Source: Pantoea vagans
GTDB taxonomy: Bacteria > Pseudomonadota > Gammaproteobacteria > Enterobacterales > Enterobacteriaceae
Assembly: GCF_001506165.1 (NCBI RefSeq)
Contig: NZ_CP011427.1
Location: 248,001-312,000 of the forward strand
Reading direction: 5' to 3'
DNA length: 64,000 bases
Under the pieces are notes generated by a model. The model saw only the letters and a program-made list of their open reading frames with translations, did not search any database and had not been told where the DNA came from. Below are positions 54,438 to 62,786 of this stretch, piece by piece (position 1 is the first letter of the stretch; every line of letters starts with the position of its first letter). A program made the position numbers and the translations under genes.

Positions 54438-54452
54438 CTACGAGAATCGTAG
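54438..54452. promoter_or_regulatory. Palindromic operator O1 (XRE side)
   Basis: CTACGA-GAA-TCGTAG is a perfect 6-bp inverted repeat ending 3 bp before the XRE start codon. It shares its CTACG core with O2. Confidence 0.75.
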
Positions 54453-54461
54453 ATTTACTGC

Positions 54462-54489
54462 TTGTCAGATACTACGAGTAACGTAGTAT
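54462..54489 (+). promoter_or_regulatory. Operator O2 overlapping the Ner-like gene promoter
   Basis: ATACTACG-AGTAA-CGTAGTAT (54469-54489) is a perfect 8-bp inverted repeat. It covers the spacer and -10 of a plausible promoter, TTGTCA (54462-54467), 16 bp, TAGTAT (54484-54489), so a bound protein would block transcription of the Ner-like gene. Confidence 0.72.
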
Positions 54490-54527
54490 CGTTAAGTGAA
54501 CCTATAACGATAACTAAGGAGAGTGAC

Positions 54528-54791
54528 GTGGGTGAAAGCAAGCAGGACTGGCATCAGGCCGATATTATTGCCGCCTTACGAAAGAAAGGGACTTCATTAG
54601 CTGCGGTGTCCCGCGAGGCGGGTTTGTGCTCAACGACGCTGGCCAATGCCTTAACGCGATCGTGGCCGAAAGGTGAGTGGCTGATTGCTGAAGCTATTGG
54701 TGTGGCACCGAATGAGATATGGCCAAGCCGATACTACTCACCACAAGGTGAGCTGATTGACCGTCAGGCAAAAAGACGAAAGATGAAATGA
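54528..54791 (+). CDS. Ner/Nlp-family (SfsB-like) DNA-binding protein
   Basis: The 87-residue protein resembles phage Mu Ner and E. coli Nlp/SfsB: QDWHQADIIAALRKKGTSL, AAVSREAGLCSTTLANAL, WPKGEWLIAEAIGV, and the hallmark IWPSRYYS. Ner is the Mu transcriptional switch repressor; Nlp affects sugar metabolism genes. The start is GTG at 54528 with AAGGAG 6-7 bases before it, which beats the longer upstream frame lying across O2. The basic tail RQAKRRKMK is typical. It is divergent from the XRE gene, echoing the c/ner arrangement of Mu-like phages, but no other phage genes are present. Confidence 0.85.
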   Translation: MGESKQDWHQADIIAALRKKGTSLAAVSREAGLCSTTLANALTRSWPKGEWLIAEAIGVAPNEIWPSRYYSPQGELIDRQAKRRKMK

Positions 54792-54797
54792 GCCAAC

Positions 54798-54828
54798 AAA
54801 AAGCCCGCTACATTGAGCGGGCTTTTTC
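54798..54828. terminator. Bidirectional terminator Ner-like gene/fbp
   Basis: An 11-bp stem (54799-54809 with 54816-54826) closes a 6-nt loop, with an A run before and a T run after, between convergent genes. Confidence 0.93.
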
Positions 54829-54841
54829 ACATCAATACAAC

Positions 54842-55846
54842 TTACGCGTGGCTGTCCGGGAATTCACGGATGAAGCGCTCAACGTCATCGACCATCGCAT
54901 CGTTGCCGCAGAAGAACGGGCAACGCTGGTGCAGCGTTTCAGGCTGAATGTCGAGGATACGATGCTCACCGTCACTGGCTTTACCGCCGGCCTGTTCCGC
55001 CAGGAACGCCATTGGGTTGCACTCATACAGCAGACGCAGCTTGCCTTTCGGGTGGCTGGCGGTGCTTGGATAGAGATAGATGCCGCCTTTCAGCAGGTTA
55101 CGGTGGAAGTCTGCCACCAGTGAACCGATGTAGCGCGACGTGTACGGGCGCTTGGTCGCTACATCTTCTTCCTGACAGAATTTCAGGTATTTCTTCACGC
55201 CCTGTGGGAAGCGAATGTAGTTACCTTCGTTGATCGAGTAGGTATAACCTTTCTCTGGGAAGGTCATGCGCTCGTGGCTCAGGCAGAACACGCCGAGAGA
55301 CGGATCGTAGGTAAACGCATGCACGCCCACACCTGTGGTGTAAACCATCATGGTGGAAGAACCGTACACCACATAACCGGCGGCGACTTGTTTGTTGCCC
55401 GGCTGCATGAAGTCCGCTTCGGTGATCGGGGTGCCCGGCTCACTGATGCGGTGATAGATAGAGAAAATGGTACCAACGGAAACGTTAACGTCGATGTTTG
55501 AAGAACCATCCAGTGGGTCCATCAACACCACATATTTACCGTCCTCTGAACCTTCAAAGATGACAAACTCATCTTCTTCTTCAGAAGCGATACCGGCAAC
55601 CACGCCACGCGCTTTCAGGGCAGCTTTCAGTTTTTCATTCGCGAACAGGTCCAGCTTCATCTGCTGTTCACCCTGCACGTTTTCCACGCCGCTGGCACCG
55701 AGAATATCCACCAGACCCGCTTTGTTAATGTCGCGGTGGATAATCTTAGCCCCAAGCTTGATGGAGGAAATCAGCGCCGTCAGTTCACCTGTGGCGTGAG
55801 GAAAGTCGTGTTGCTTCTCGACGATGAATTCGCCTAACGTTTTCAT
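54842..55846 (-). CDS. fbp: Class I fructose-1,6-bisphosphatase
   Basis: The 334-residue gluconeogenic enzyme removes the 1-phosphate of fructose-1,6-bisphosphate and is inhibited by AMP. Metal and substrate motifs are [31 protein letters not shown] and [23 protein letters not shown] used the ATG at 55846 ([16 protein letters not shown] upstream); the longer frame extends into the divergent promoter region with mpl. The length is close to the E. coli 332. Confidence 0.97.
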   Translation of the reverse strand: MKTLGEFIVEKQHDFPHATGELTALISSIKLGAKIIHRDINKAGLVDILGASGVENVQGEQQMKLDLFANEKLKAALKARGVVAGIASEEEDEFVIFEGSEDGKYVVLMDPLDGSSNIDVNVSVGTIFSIYHRISEPGTPITEADFMQPGNKQVAAGYVVYGSSTMMVYTTGVGVHAFTYDPSLGVFCLSHERMTFPEKGYTYSINEGNYIRFPQGVKKYLKFCQEEDVATKRPYTSRYIGSLVADFHRNLLKGGIYLYPSTASHPKGKLRLLYECNPMAFLAEQAGGKASDGEHRILDIQPETLHQRCPFFCGNDAMVDDVERFIREFPDSHA

Positions 55847-56012
55847 AACACATTCCCTGAATCTACGGTGGAGTGGTAGCAGCTGTAACACGCTACCAAC
55901 GTATGAGCGCAGTTTAGCCGATTGAACTTTAAAAACCATAGTCCTAATCCGTTTCTTCCCACTCTGCTCGGGGTTACACTGTGCGCCGAACTTTTGAGTA
56001 ATGGGTCTCTTT

Positions 56013-57368
56013 ATGCGTATTCACATCCTTGGGATTTGTGGCACTTTCATGGGCGGACTGGCGATGCTCGCCCGTTCACTGGGACACGAAGTGACCGGTT
56101 CAGACGCCAATGTCTACCCGCCGATGAGCACCTTGCTGGAGCAGCAAGGCATTGAATTGACAGAAGGTTATGATGCCAGTCAGCTTGTTCCGCAGCCGGA
56201 TTTAGTGATCATTGGCAACGCCATGACGCGCGGCAATCCGTGTGTGGAAGCGGTACTGGAACGCAACATTCCGTACCTGTCAGGCCCACAGTGGCTGCAC
56301 GATTTCGTGCTGCGCGATCGTTGGGTGTTGGCTGTGGCGGGCACCCACGGAAAAACCACCACCGCAGGCATGGCAGCGTGGATTCTGGAGGCCTGTGGCC
56401 TTGAGCCGGGCTTTATCATCGGTGGTGTGCCAGGAAACTTCGACGTTTCGGCAAAATTAGGAAAAAGTCCATTCTTCGTCATTGAGGCGGATGAGTACGA
56501 CAGCGCGTTCTTCGACAAACGTTCTAAGTTTGTCCATTACTGCCCGCGCACCCTGATCCTCAACAATCTCGAATTCGATCACGCCGATATCTTTGACGAT
56601 CTGCGTGCGATCCAGAAACAGTTCCACCACCTGATTCGTATCGTGCCGGGACAGGGTAAGATCCTGCTGCCAGAGCACGATCACAATCTCAAGCAGGTGA
56701 TGGCGATGGGCTGCTGGAGCGAGCAGGAAACCGTGGGCGACAACGGTCACTGGCAGGCGAAAAAATTGACGCCGGACTCATCACACTGGGAAATCTGGCT
56801 CGACGGCGAGAAAGTCGGCGAAGTGAACTGGGCGCTGGTGGGCGAACACAACATGCACAACGGGCTGATGGCGGTTGCCGCCGCTCGTCACGTGGGCGTG
56901 AAACCCGTGGATGCAGGTGAAGCGCTCAGCAGCTTTATCAATGCACGTCGTCGCCTGGAACTGCGTGGTGAGGCGAATGGCATCAAGGTGTACGATGACT
57001 TTGCACACCACCCCACGGCGATTCACGCCACGCTGGCGGCGCTGCGCAGTAAAGTCGGTGGCACGGCGCGCATTCTGGCAGTGCTGGAGCCACGCTCTAA
57101 CACCATGAAGATGGGCGTCAGTAAAAACGATTTGGCACCGTCACTGGGCCGTGCTGATAACGTGTTCCTGTTCCAGCCACATCATATTCCGTGGCAGGTG
57201 TCGGATGTGGCGGAAGCCTGTGTCCAGCCAGCCAAGTGGAGCGCGGATATCGATACGCTGGTAGAGATGGTGGCGAAAGAAGCCCAGCCAGGAGATTCCA
57301 TTCTGGTGATGAGTAACGGCGGCTTTGGTGGTATTCATCAGAAACTGCTGGAGCGATTGGGGCGTTAA
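56013..57368 (+). CDS. mpl: UDP-MurNAc:L-alanyl-gamma-D-glutamyl-meso-DAP ligase Mpl
   Basis: The 451-residue Mur-ligase-family enzyme joins recycled tripeptide to UDP-MurNAc in peptidoglycan recycling. The N-terminal [22 protein letters not shown] loop [12 protein letters not shown] (about 110-118), [16 protein letters not shown] and [11 protein letters not shown] match the family. The start at 56013 follows the conserved N-terminus; an ATG at 56001 is possible, and the ribosome binding site is weak for both. It is divergent from fbp. Confidence 0.96.
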   Translation: MRIHILGICGTFMGGLAMLARSLGHEVTGSDANVYPPMSTLLEQQGIELTEGYDASQLVPQPDLVIIGNAMTRGNPCVEAVLERNIPYLSGPQWLHDFVLRDRWVLAVAGTHGKTTTAGMAAWILEACGLEPGFIIGGVPGNFDVSAKLGKSPFFVIEADEYDSAFFDKRSKFVHYCPRTLILNNLEFDHADIFDDLRAIQKQFHHLIRIVPGQGKILLPEHDHNLKQVMAMGCWSEQETVGDNGHWQAKKLTPDSSHWEIWLDGEKVGEVNWALVGEHNMHNGLMAVAAARHVGVKPVDAGEALSSFINARRRLELRGEANGIKVYDDFAHHPTAIHATLAALRSKVGGTARILAVLEPRSNTMKMGVSKNDLAPSLGRADNVFLFQPHHIPWQVSDVAEACVQPAKWSADIDTLVEMVAKEAQPGDSILVMSNGGFGGIHQKLLERLGR

Positions 57369-57374
57369 GTTTGC

Positions 57375-57445
57375 GGTGGCCATAAATGGCCACCCTACAA
57401 GGTATGCAATCTCATTGCAGGGTCGCCATTCATGGCGACCTTTTT
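57375..57445 (+). terminator. Paired hairpin repeats after mpl; the second ends in a T tract
   Basis: A reverse-oriented copy, stem GGTGGCCAT/ATGGCCACC (57375-57383 with 57386-57394) followed by CTACAA, faces a forward copy, stem GGTCGCCAT/ATGGCGACC (57421-57429 with 57432-57440) followed by TTTTT. It lies between convergent mpl and darP. Confidence 0.82.
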
Positions 57446-57461
57446 AATGAGCGCAGCGGAC

Positions 57462-58010
57462 CTACGCTTCTGCCAACTCGCGCAGATACTGGAAAATCTG
57501 ACGGGCTGATTTAACCGGCTTGTTCGCGGCTTTCTCTTTCTGCGCATTACGGATCATGCTGCGCAACTGCTGACGGTCAGCGTCTGGATAGAGGGCAATC
57601 ACCTCTGCCACGGCGTCATCGCCTTTCTCAATCAAACGATCGCGCAACTGCTCGAGTTTATGGAACAGCGCAACCTGCTGGTTGTGGCGGTTCTTCAGCT
57701 TATCCAGCGCCTGACGGATCGGATCTTCATCGCGCGCGCGCAACATCTTACCGATCAGCTGCAACTGGCGGCGACGGCCTTCCTTCTTAATGCGCTGTGC
57801 CAGTTCAATGGCGGCACGCAGATCTTCGTCGAGGGGGATCTTATCGAGGGAGTTTTTCCCTAAATCCACTAACTCGGCACCGAGGCGTTTTAGCTCTTCG
57901 GCGTCGCGTTTAATTTCGCTTTTACTGACCCAGATAATCTCATCGTCTTCATTTTCTTCGTTTTGATTATCCGGCACATCGTCGAGCCAGTCATCGGGCT
58001 GCTTGGTCAT
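57462..58010 (-). CDS. darP: Ribosome-associated maturation factor DarP (YjgA)
   Basis: The 182-residue highly charged protein has an acidic N-terminus ([26 protein letters not shown]) and helical body ([20 protein letters not shown]) typical of YjgA/DarP (E. coli 183). It acts at a late step of 50S subunit assembly. It is divergent from pmbA. Confidence 0.95.
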   Translation of the reverse strand: MTKQPDDWLDDVPDNQNEENEDDEIIWVSKSEIKRDAEELKRLGAELVDLGKNSLDKIPLDEDLRAAIELAQRIKKEGRRRQLQLIGKMLRARDEDPIRQALDKLKNRHNQQVALFHKLEQLRDRLIEKGDDAVAEVIALYPDADRQQLRSMIRNAQKEKAANKPVKSARQIFQYLRELAEA

Positions 58011-58126
58011 CTCTTGGCTCCCTAAAAAAAAGAGGCTAATCCTACCAGTTTATCGGGCGACTGCGAAATTGTTCTCTGAGTCTGATAGACTCAATAAATT
58101 CATACTTAAGATTAGACGGCAGGTCG

Positions 58127-59467
58127 ATGAACGTATCTACTCAGGTTGCAGAACAACGTAAAGTGTTAGAACAGGCTGTCGCGCAGGCGCTGGAACTGGC
58201 GAAAGCCAGCACCGATGGTGCAGAAGTGGCGGTCACGAAAACCACCGGCATCGGCGTCAGCACCCGCTACGGCGAAGTCGAAAACGTCGAATTCAACAGC
58301 GATGGTGCGCTCGGCATCACCGTCTATCATCAAAACCGCAAAGGCAGTGCTTCCTCAACCGACCTTAGCCCGGATGCGATTAAACGCACCGTGCAGGCGG
58401 CGATCGATATTGCCCGTTACACCTCGGTTGATCCTTTTGGTGCGCCCGCCGATCCCGATCTGCTGGCCTTTGAAGCGCCAGATCTTGATCTCTACCATCC
58501 TTGGGAGATCGATGCCGATCGCGCTATCGAACTGGCCGCTCAGGCAGAGCAAGCGTCACTGCAGGCGGATAAGCGCATCACCAATACCGAAGGCGGCAGC
58601 TTTAACAGCCATGTCGGCATCAAAGTGTTTGGTAACAGCCACGGCATGCTGCAAAGCTACTGCTCAAGCCGTCATTCACTCTCCAGCTGCGTAATTGCAG
58701 AGCAAGATGGCGATATGGAGCGTGACTACGCCTACACCATCGGTCGCTCATTGGACGACCTGAAAAGCGCGGAATGGGTGGGGCAGGAGTGCGCGCGTCG
58801 CGTGTTGTCACGTTTAGCGCCGCGTAAGCTGTCGACCATGAAAGCACCGGTAATCTTCGCGCCAGAAGTGGCGACCGGTTTGTTCGGTCATCTGGTGGGC
58901 ATGATCAGCGGCGGCAGCGTTTATCGCAAATCGACCTTCCTGCTGGATTCACTGGGCAAACAGATTCTGCCGGAATGGCTGACCATCGAAGAGAAACCGC
59001 ATCTGCTGAAAGGGCTGGCTTCCACGCCGTTCGACAGCGAAGGTGTGCGCACTCAGGCGCGTGACATCATTAAAGATGGCGTACTGCAAAACTGGCTGCT
59101 GACCAGCTATTCGGCGCGCAAGCTTGGCTTGCAGAGCACCGGTCACGCGGGCGGCATCCATAACTGGCGCATTGCAGGCCAGGGCCACAGCTTTGAGGAT
59201 CTGTTGAAGCAGATGGGCCGTGGTTTAGTGGTCACCGAAATGATGGGTTCCAGCGTCAGTGCCATGACAGGCGACTACTCACGCGGCGCGTCAGGTTTCT
59301 GGGTTGAAAACGGTGAAATCCAATATCCTGTGAGCGAGATCACAATTGCGGGCAACCTGAAAGACATGTGGCTCAATATGGTAACCCTCGGTAACGACAT
59401 TGAAACGCGCAGCAATATACAATGCGGGTCGGTGCTGCTGCCGGAGATGAAAATCGCCGGACAATAA
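58127..59467 (+). CDS. pmbA: Metalloprotease subunit PmbA (TldE)
   Basis: The 446-residue protein is the partner of TldD; the TldD/TldE protease removes leader peptides (microcin B17) and degrades CcdA. The PmbA features [48 protein letters not shown] and GYWVENGEI-type [22 protein letters not shown] are present. TldE itself lacks the HExxxH zinc motif found in TldD, as here. It has its own terminator and is divergent from darP. tldD is not in the window. Confidence 0.96.
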   Translation: MNVSTQVAEQRKVLEQAVAQALELAKASTDGAEVAVTKTTGIGVSTRYGEVENVEFNSDGALGITVYHQNRKGSASSTDLSPDAIKRTVQAAIDIARYTSVDPFGAPADPDLLAFEAPDLDLYHPWEIDADRAIELAAQAEQASLQADKRITNTEGGSFNSHVGIKVFGNSHGMLQSYCSSRHSLSSCVIAEQDGDMERDYAYTIGRSLDDLKSAEWVGQECARRVLSRLAPRKLSTMKAPVIFAPEVATGLFGHLVGMISGGSVYRKSTFLLDSLGKQILPEWLTIEEKPHLLKGLASTPFDSEGVRTQARDIIKDGVLQNWLLTSYSARKLGLQSTGHAGGIHNWRIAGQGHSFEDLLKQMGRGLVVTEMMGSSVSAMTGDYSRGASGFWVENGEIQYPVSEITIAGNLKDMWLNMVTLGNDIETRSNIQCGSVLLPEMKIAGQ

Positions 59468-59481
59468 AACATCGCTTCCTG

Positions 59482-59507
59482 AAAGCAGCCCAAGTGGCTG
59501 CTTTTTT
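59482..59507 (+). terminator. Terminator after pmbA
   Basis: A 9-bp stem (59482-59490 with 59496-59504) closes a 5-nt loop and runs into a T tract (59502-59507). Confidence 0.93.
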
Positions 59508-59538
59508 ATTAGCCCGACAATAATAAAAGGATATACCG

Positions 59539-59925
59539 ATGCGTAAGCATGTGATTGCAATGTTGTCTCTCTCGCTGTTGTTCTCCTCGGCTAGCGTTTT
59601 TGCCGCTGACCTGGAGAAAGATATGGATACCTTGAAAGATGGTCTGAGCGTGGTGAAAAAAACCTCCGATGCTCAGGAAATGCAAACTGCACTCGGCAAG
59701 ATGCGCCAGGCGGCGGAGGATGCGAAAAAATCCACCCCGGAGAAACTGGAAGGTCAGTCGGCTGACAGCGCTCAGATTAAGGATTATCACGCCGGTCTGG
59801 ATTCGTTGATTGCGCAGATTGATGTCGTTGACCAGTTAGCCAAAGCCAACAAACTGGATGAGGCTAAAACGGAAGCGAAGAAACTGGAAGATATTCGCAA
59901 CGCCAACCATAAGAAATTCCGCTGA
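59539..59925 (+). CDS. cybC: Soluble cytochrome b562
   Basis: The 128-residue periplasmic four-helix-bundle haem protein has a signal peptide (22 residues, MRKHVIAMLSLSLLFSSASVFA) and a mature chain of 106 residues. The axial haem ligands fall at Met7 (ADLEKDM) and His102 (NANHKKFR) of the mature protein, exactly as in E. coli. AAAGGA precedes the ATG. Its physiological role is not settled. In E. coli it also follows pmbA. Confidence 0.95.
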   Translation: MRKHVIAMLSLSLLFSSASVFAADLEKDMDTLKDGLSVVKKTSDAQEMQTALGKMRQAAEDAKKSTPEKLEGQSADSAQIKDYHAGLDSLIAQIDVVDQLAKANKLDEAKTEAKKLEDIRNANHKKFR

Positions 59926-59930
59926 TAAAC

Positions 59931-59958
59931 CTGGCCAGCCCTCTGCTGGCCTTATTTC
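59931..59958 (+). terminator. Terminator after cybC
   Basis: A 7-bp stem (59933-59939 with 59945-59951) closes a 5-nt loop and is followed by TTATTT. Confidence 0.75.
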
Positions 59959-60070
59959 CTTCGCTCACCTCACCGTTTTTTTTCGCCTTATTCCATCACA
60001 TCACCGCATTTTGTGACCCGTTTCGCACAGTTCGTGCGTACTGCGATCTGGCGCACACTCAGCCGTGGGA

Positions 60071-60090
60071 TTTCCACTTCAAGGTGGAAA
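60071..60090. promoter_or_regulatory. Dyad upstream of the PRD-SFCGS operon
   Basis: TTTCCAC and GTGGAAA form a perfect 7-bp inverted repeat around TTCAAG, about 90 bp before the first start codon. It could be an operator or a leader hairpin. A GG-N10-GC pair (60050-60051 and 60062-60063) just upstream fits sigma-54 spacing but poorly matches the rest of that consensus. Confidence 0.4.
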
Positions 60091-60179
60091 AGATGCGTCT
60101 CCACAGCGGCCAGCGGAAAGCGTAATTTCTTTTCAACGCGAATTATCTCTAATTGTCCGCAGTAAACAGGAGTAACAAG

Positions 60180-60518
60180 GTGAGGAGTGAAGCTGTCCCA
60201 CTGAAGCAAAGTACGCCGGAAGCCATTCAGGCGTTGGCGGATAACGTGATGAAGCAAATTGCGGCGATCTACACCGCACACCAGATTGAAGCCAATGCGG
60301 TTCAGCAACAGATGCTGGCTTCACATGTGCGGGCCATGGCCGGGCGCTCCCTCACGGGTGAGGCGCTGCCAGAGGTAGAAGCCGAGCTGTTTGAAGATAT
60401 CTCGCCAGACACCATGGCGCTGGCGCAGCAGGTGGTGGATCTGTTTGGCAATCTGCCTAAAGAAGAAGCCTGGCTACTTTCGGTGCATATCGAAGTGGCG
60501 AAATCGAACGAATCTTGA
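60180..60518 (+). CDS. Stand-alone PRD-domain protein (YhfY-like)
   Basis: The 112-residue protein is a single PTS regulation domain, all helical, with the two conserved histidines in LASHVRAM and LSVHIEVA that are PTS phosphorylation sites in full-size PRD regulators. It lacks any DNA-binding domain. YhfY in the E. coli yhf operon is a similar lone PRD. I chose the GTG at 60180, which has AGGAG 7 bases upstream, over a TTG 27 bases earlier. It is the first gene of the operon, 17 bp before the SFCGS gene. Its partner regulator is not in the window. Confidence 0.82.
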   Translation: MRSEAVPLKQSTPEAIQALADNVMKQIAAIYTAHQIEANAVQQQMLASHVRAMAGRSLTGEALPEVEAELFEDISPDTMALAQQVVDLFGNLPKEEAWLLSVHIEVAKSNES

Positions 60519-60535
60519 ATTGAGAGGAATTGAAC

Positions 60536-60892
60536 ATGGTAACTGTCGTCATTGGTGATCGTCTGGGTAAAGGCCAGAAAGTCGCAGCCGGTATTGAGAA
60601 AGCGGGCGGACGTGCCGTCGTGGTACCGGGCGTCGCGGCAGACATGAAGCTGGGCGATGTGATGAAAGCGGAAAACGCAGACTTCGGCATCTCTTTCTGC
60701 GGCAGCGGCGGTGCGGGTGCCATCACTGCACAGAATAAATACGGCTACAAAGCGAAACACGGTATGCGTTCCATCGATGAGGGCGTCACGGCCATCAACG
60801 AAGGCGCCACCGTACTGGGCTTCGGCTTTATGGATAAAGAAGAGCTGGGTGAACGTCTGGTGCAGGCGTGGAACAAGAAGCACGGCAGCTAA
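60536..60892 (+). CDS. Glycine-rich SFCGS-family protein (DUF2620/YhfU-like)
   Basis: The 118-residue small alpha/beta protein has ADFGISFCGSGGAGAITA in its centre, the motif that names the family, and NEGATVLGFGFMDKEELGERL near the end. The layout resembles YhfU (DUF2620). The function is unknown. The cysteine at the head of a glycine-rich loop (C58 by count from the ATG) is reminiscent of the phosphocysteine loop in PTS EIIB proteins; this is an inference. GAGAGG precedes the ATG. It ends 2 bp before the DUF4312 gene. Confidence 0.82.
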   Translation: MVTVVIGDRLGKGQKVAAGIEKAGGRAVVVPGVAADMKLGDVMKAENADFGISFCGSGGAGAITAQNKYGYKAKHGMRSIDEGVTAINEGATVLGFGFMDKEELGERLVQAWNKKHGS

Positions 60893-60894
60893 GC

Positions 60895-61194
60895 ATGAAA
60901 CAGCAATATGACACTCAGGTCACGGTGCAGGGCAAAGGCGACAGCAAAGCAAAAGCCTTTGCCGATGCACTGAGCAAGGTGCAGCAGCAAGTGCTGCGCA
61001 CCAGTCAAAAGATTCTGTTGCGCATTGAACCCATAGATGTGCGGGTGCTGCGCGCGCAGGAGAGCGTACGCACAGAGAAGTTCTTGTTCTTCTTTCTGGC
61101 GCGCGAACGACGGAACTACAGCGTCGAGCTGGAAATTACCGTCAGCGTCACCGTGATCGATACCGACAAGGTGGATTTCATCGCGACGAAATAA
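60895..61194 (+). CDS. DUF4312 family protein
   Basis: The 99-residue protein is predicted to be a compact alpha/beta domain (TQVTVQGKGDSKAKAFADAL, ILLRIEPIDVRVLRA, YSVELEITVSVTVIDTDKV), with no signal or membrane segment. The function is unknown; DUF4312 genes accompany SFCGS, DUF4311 and DUF4310 genes. The ATG at 60895 lies 2 bp after the previous stop, indicating translational coupling; a longer frame begins inside the SFCGS gene. Confidence 0.8.
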   Translation: MKQQYDTQVTVQGKGDSKAKAFADALSKVQQQVLRTSQKILLRIEPIDVRVLRAQESVRTEKFLFFFLARERRNYSVELEITVSVTVIDTDKVDFIATK

Positions 61195-61219
61195 AAACGA
61201 CAACAAAGGGTACAACAAC

Positions 61220-61996
61220 ATGTTTCTGATCATTTTGTTTAAGTCGTTGATCATAGGTGGATTGGTTGGCGTTGGGGTAGGAGCGGGCGCAGCGCGCATG
61301 TTCCACGCACCGACCACGCAGGGTATGGGCGCATTTCGTACCTTGGGTGAACTCAATTCCTGCGAAGGCGATCCTGCATCGCACTTCTCCTTTGGTCTTG
61401 GCTTCTTCTTTAACGCCTGGGCATCGTCAGTGGCTGCGGGTTCCTTCACACAGGACGTTGACCACCGCATTATTCCCAACTGGGGCGCGGCAGCGTTGAT
61501 GGTGAAAAATCGTAACCTCGCCGAAACCCTGCACAACCCGAAACGCATGGCGATTGCCTGCGGCATCATCGGCATGATCGTAGTGGCATTCCTCAACAGT
61601 ACCGCTTCTGCGGTGCCCGCGGCATTGCAGGTCACGGCGGTCAAAGTCTTAGTCCCCGCCGCGAACCTGCTGGTGAACACCGTGATGCCAGTGATCTTCT
61701 GGCTGGCGGCGATTGATGCCGGTAAGAAATCAGGTTTCTGGGCGACCATTTTTGGCGGTCTGGCGCAGTTGATCATGGGTAACGCAGTACCGGGCTTGGT
61801 GCTGGGCATTCTGATCGGTAAAGGCGTGGAAGAGAGCGGCTGGAACAAGGTCACCAAAGTGATGATGTTCGCTATCGTGCTGCTGTTTGCCTTGAGCGGC
61901 TTCTTCCGTGGCTTCGACATGAAGCTGCTGCAATCCTTCCAACTGGGTATCCCAGGCTGGCTGGACATGATCCACAACAGCCTGAGCGGCAAATAA
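61220..61996 (+). CDS. DUF4311 membrane protein (putative permease subunit)
   Basis: The 258-residue protein has five to seven hydrophobic segments, including LIILFKSLIIGGLVGVGVGAG, GIIGMIVVAFLNSTASAVPA, VLVPAANLLVNTVMPVIFWL, GGLAQLIMGNAVPGLVLGIL and KVMMFAIVLLFALSGFF. The loop RTLGELNSCEGDPASHFSFG is Cys- and Asp-bearing. It belongs to an uncharacterised membrane family; size and placement resemble the EIIC subunit of mannose-type PTS permeases, but no sequence match is claimed. It precedes its partner DUF4310 by 12 bp. Confidence 0.82.
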   Translation: MFLIILFKSLIIGGLVGVGVGAGAARMFHAPTTQGMGAFRTLGELNSCEGDPASHFSFGLGFFFNAWASSVAAGSFTQDVDHRIIPNWGAAALMVKNRNLAETLHNPKRMAIACGIIGMIVVAFLNSTASAVPAALQVTAVKVLVPAANLLVNTVMPVIFWLAAIDAGKKSGFWATIFGGLAQLIMGNAVPGLVLGILIGKGVEESGWNKVTKVMMFAIVLLFALSGFFRGFDMKLLQSFQLGIPGWLDMIHNSLSGK

Positions 61997-62008
61997 GGAG
62001 CCTTGAGA

Positions 62009-62656
62009 ATGAACGAGACCGAAAACAAAGGGTTCTGGTATGCCGACTGGTCGTTCCCGATCTTTGTTGGCCTGCTGTCTGCGGGTGTGTTTGCCGGTAC
62101 GCATATGTACTACCTGTACGGTATTGGCGCGTTTAACGAAGTCGCGTTTGTGTCGATGCTGCGTTCGGGTATGGAAACCGGCGTGTATGGCGCAGTGGCG
62201 GCATTTGGTGCCAGTTTCTTGTTTGCCCGCATCATCGAAGGTTCGCTGGTGGGGATCCTCGATATTGGTGGCGCAATCCAGACCGGCGTTGGCCTGGGCG
62301 TTCCGGCGCTGCTGCTCGGGGCAGGGATTGTGTTCCCGGTGGCCAACTTCGCCGCTTCACTGGCAACGGGCCTGGTGGTGGGGTTAGCCATTGGTTATCT
62401 GATTATCCTGGCGCGTAAGTTCACCATTAATCAGAGCGATTCCACCTACGGTGCGGACGTGATGATGGGCGCAGGTAATGCCTCCGGTCGCTTCCTTGGG
62501 CCGTTGATCATTCTCTCTGCGATGGCCGCATCGATTCCAATCGGTCTTGGTTCGCTGGTGGGTGCGCTGCTGTTTTATCTCTGGAACAAACCGATCACCG
62601 GTGGTGCGATTCTCGGTGCCATGGTGTTAGGCGCGATGTTCCCGATTTCGTTGTGA
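62009..62656 (+). CDS. DUF4310 membrane protein (putative permease subunit)
   Basis: The 215-residue protein has about six hydrophobic segments (FPIFVGLLSAGVFAGTHMYY, GAVAAFGASFLFA, LGVPALLLGAGIVFPVANFA, LATGLVVGLAIGYLIILA, GPLIILSAMAASIPIGLG, GAILGAMVLGAMFPI) and polar GADVMMGAGNASGRF between them. The function is unknown; it is always paired with DUF4311. The ATG at 62009 has AAGGAG 8 bases upstream, better than a TTG at 62003. Three hairpin repeats separate it from the next gene. Confidence 0.82.
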   Translation: MNETENKGFWYADWSFPIFVGLLSAGVFAGTHMYYLYGIGAFNEVAFVSMLRSGMETGVYGAVAAFGASFLFARIIEGSLVGILDIGGAIQTGVGLGVPALLLGAGIVFPVANFAASLATGLVVGLAIGYLIILARKFTINQSDSTYGADVMMGAGNASGRFLGPLIILSAMAASIPIGLGSLVGALLFYLWNKPITGGAILGAMVLGAMFPISL

Positions 62657-62671
62657 TTTTTTGTGTGACCA

Positions 62672-62770
62672 GGTCGCCATTAATGGCGACCCTACAATGG
62701 CTCGGCGCGGTTTGTAGGGTCGGCAGTCAATTGCGGCTAGTATTTTGTAGGGTGCGCATTTATGCGCACC
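62672..62770. repeat. Cluster of three family hairpin repeats inside the operon
   Basis: A reverse copy (stem GGTCGCCAT/ATGGCGACC, 62672-62680 with 62683-62691, then CTACAA), a degenerate copy (TTTGTAGGGTCGGC, 62711-62740) and a forward copy (TTGTAG plus stem GGTGCGCAT/ATGCGCACC, 62745-62770) fill the 130-bp gap between DUF4310 and the amidohydrolase. Confidence 0.85.
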
Positions 62771-62786
62771 TGGCTAAGGAGTTCGC

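Noticed and set aside
60889..62028. 379-codon antisense frame over DUF4312/DUF4311
   Set aside because: Low-complexity shadow of the membrane protein genes, with no ribosome binding site or domain.
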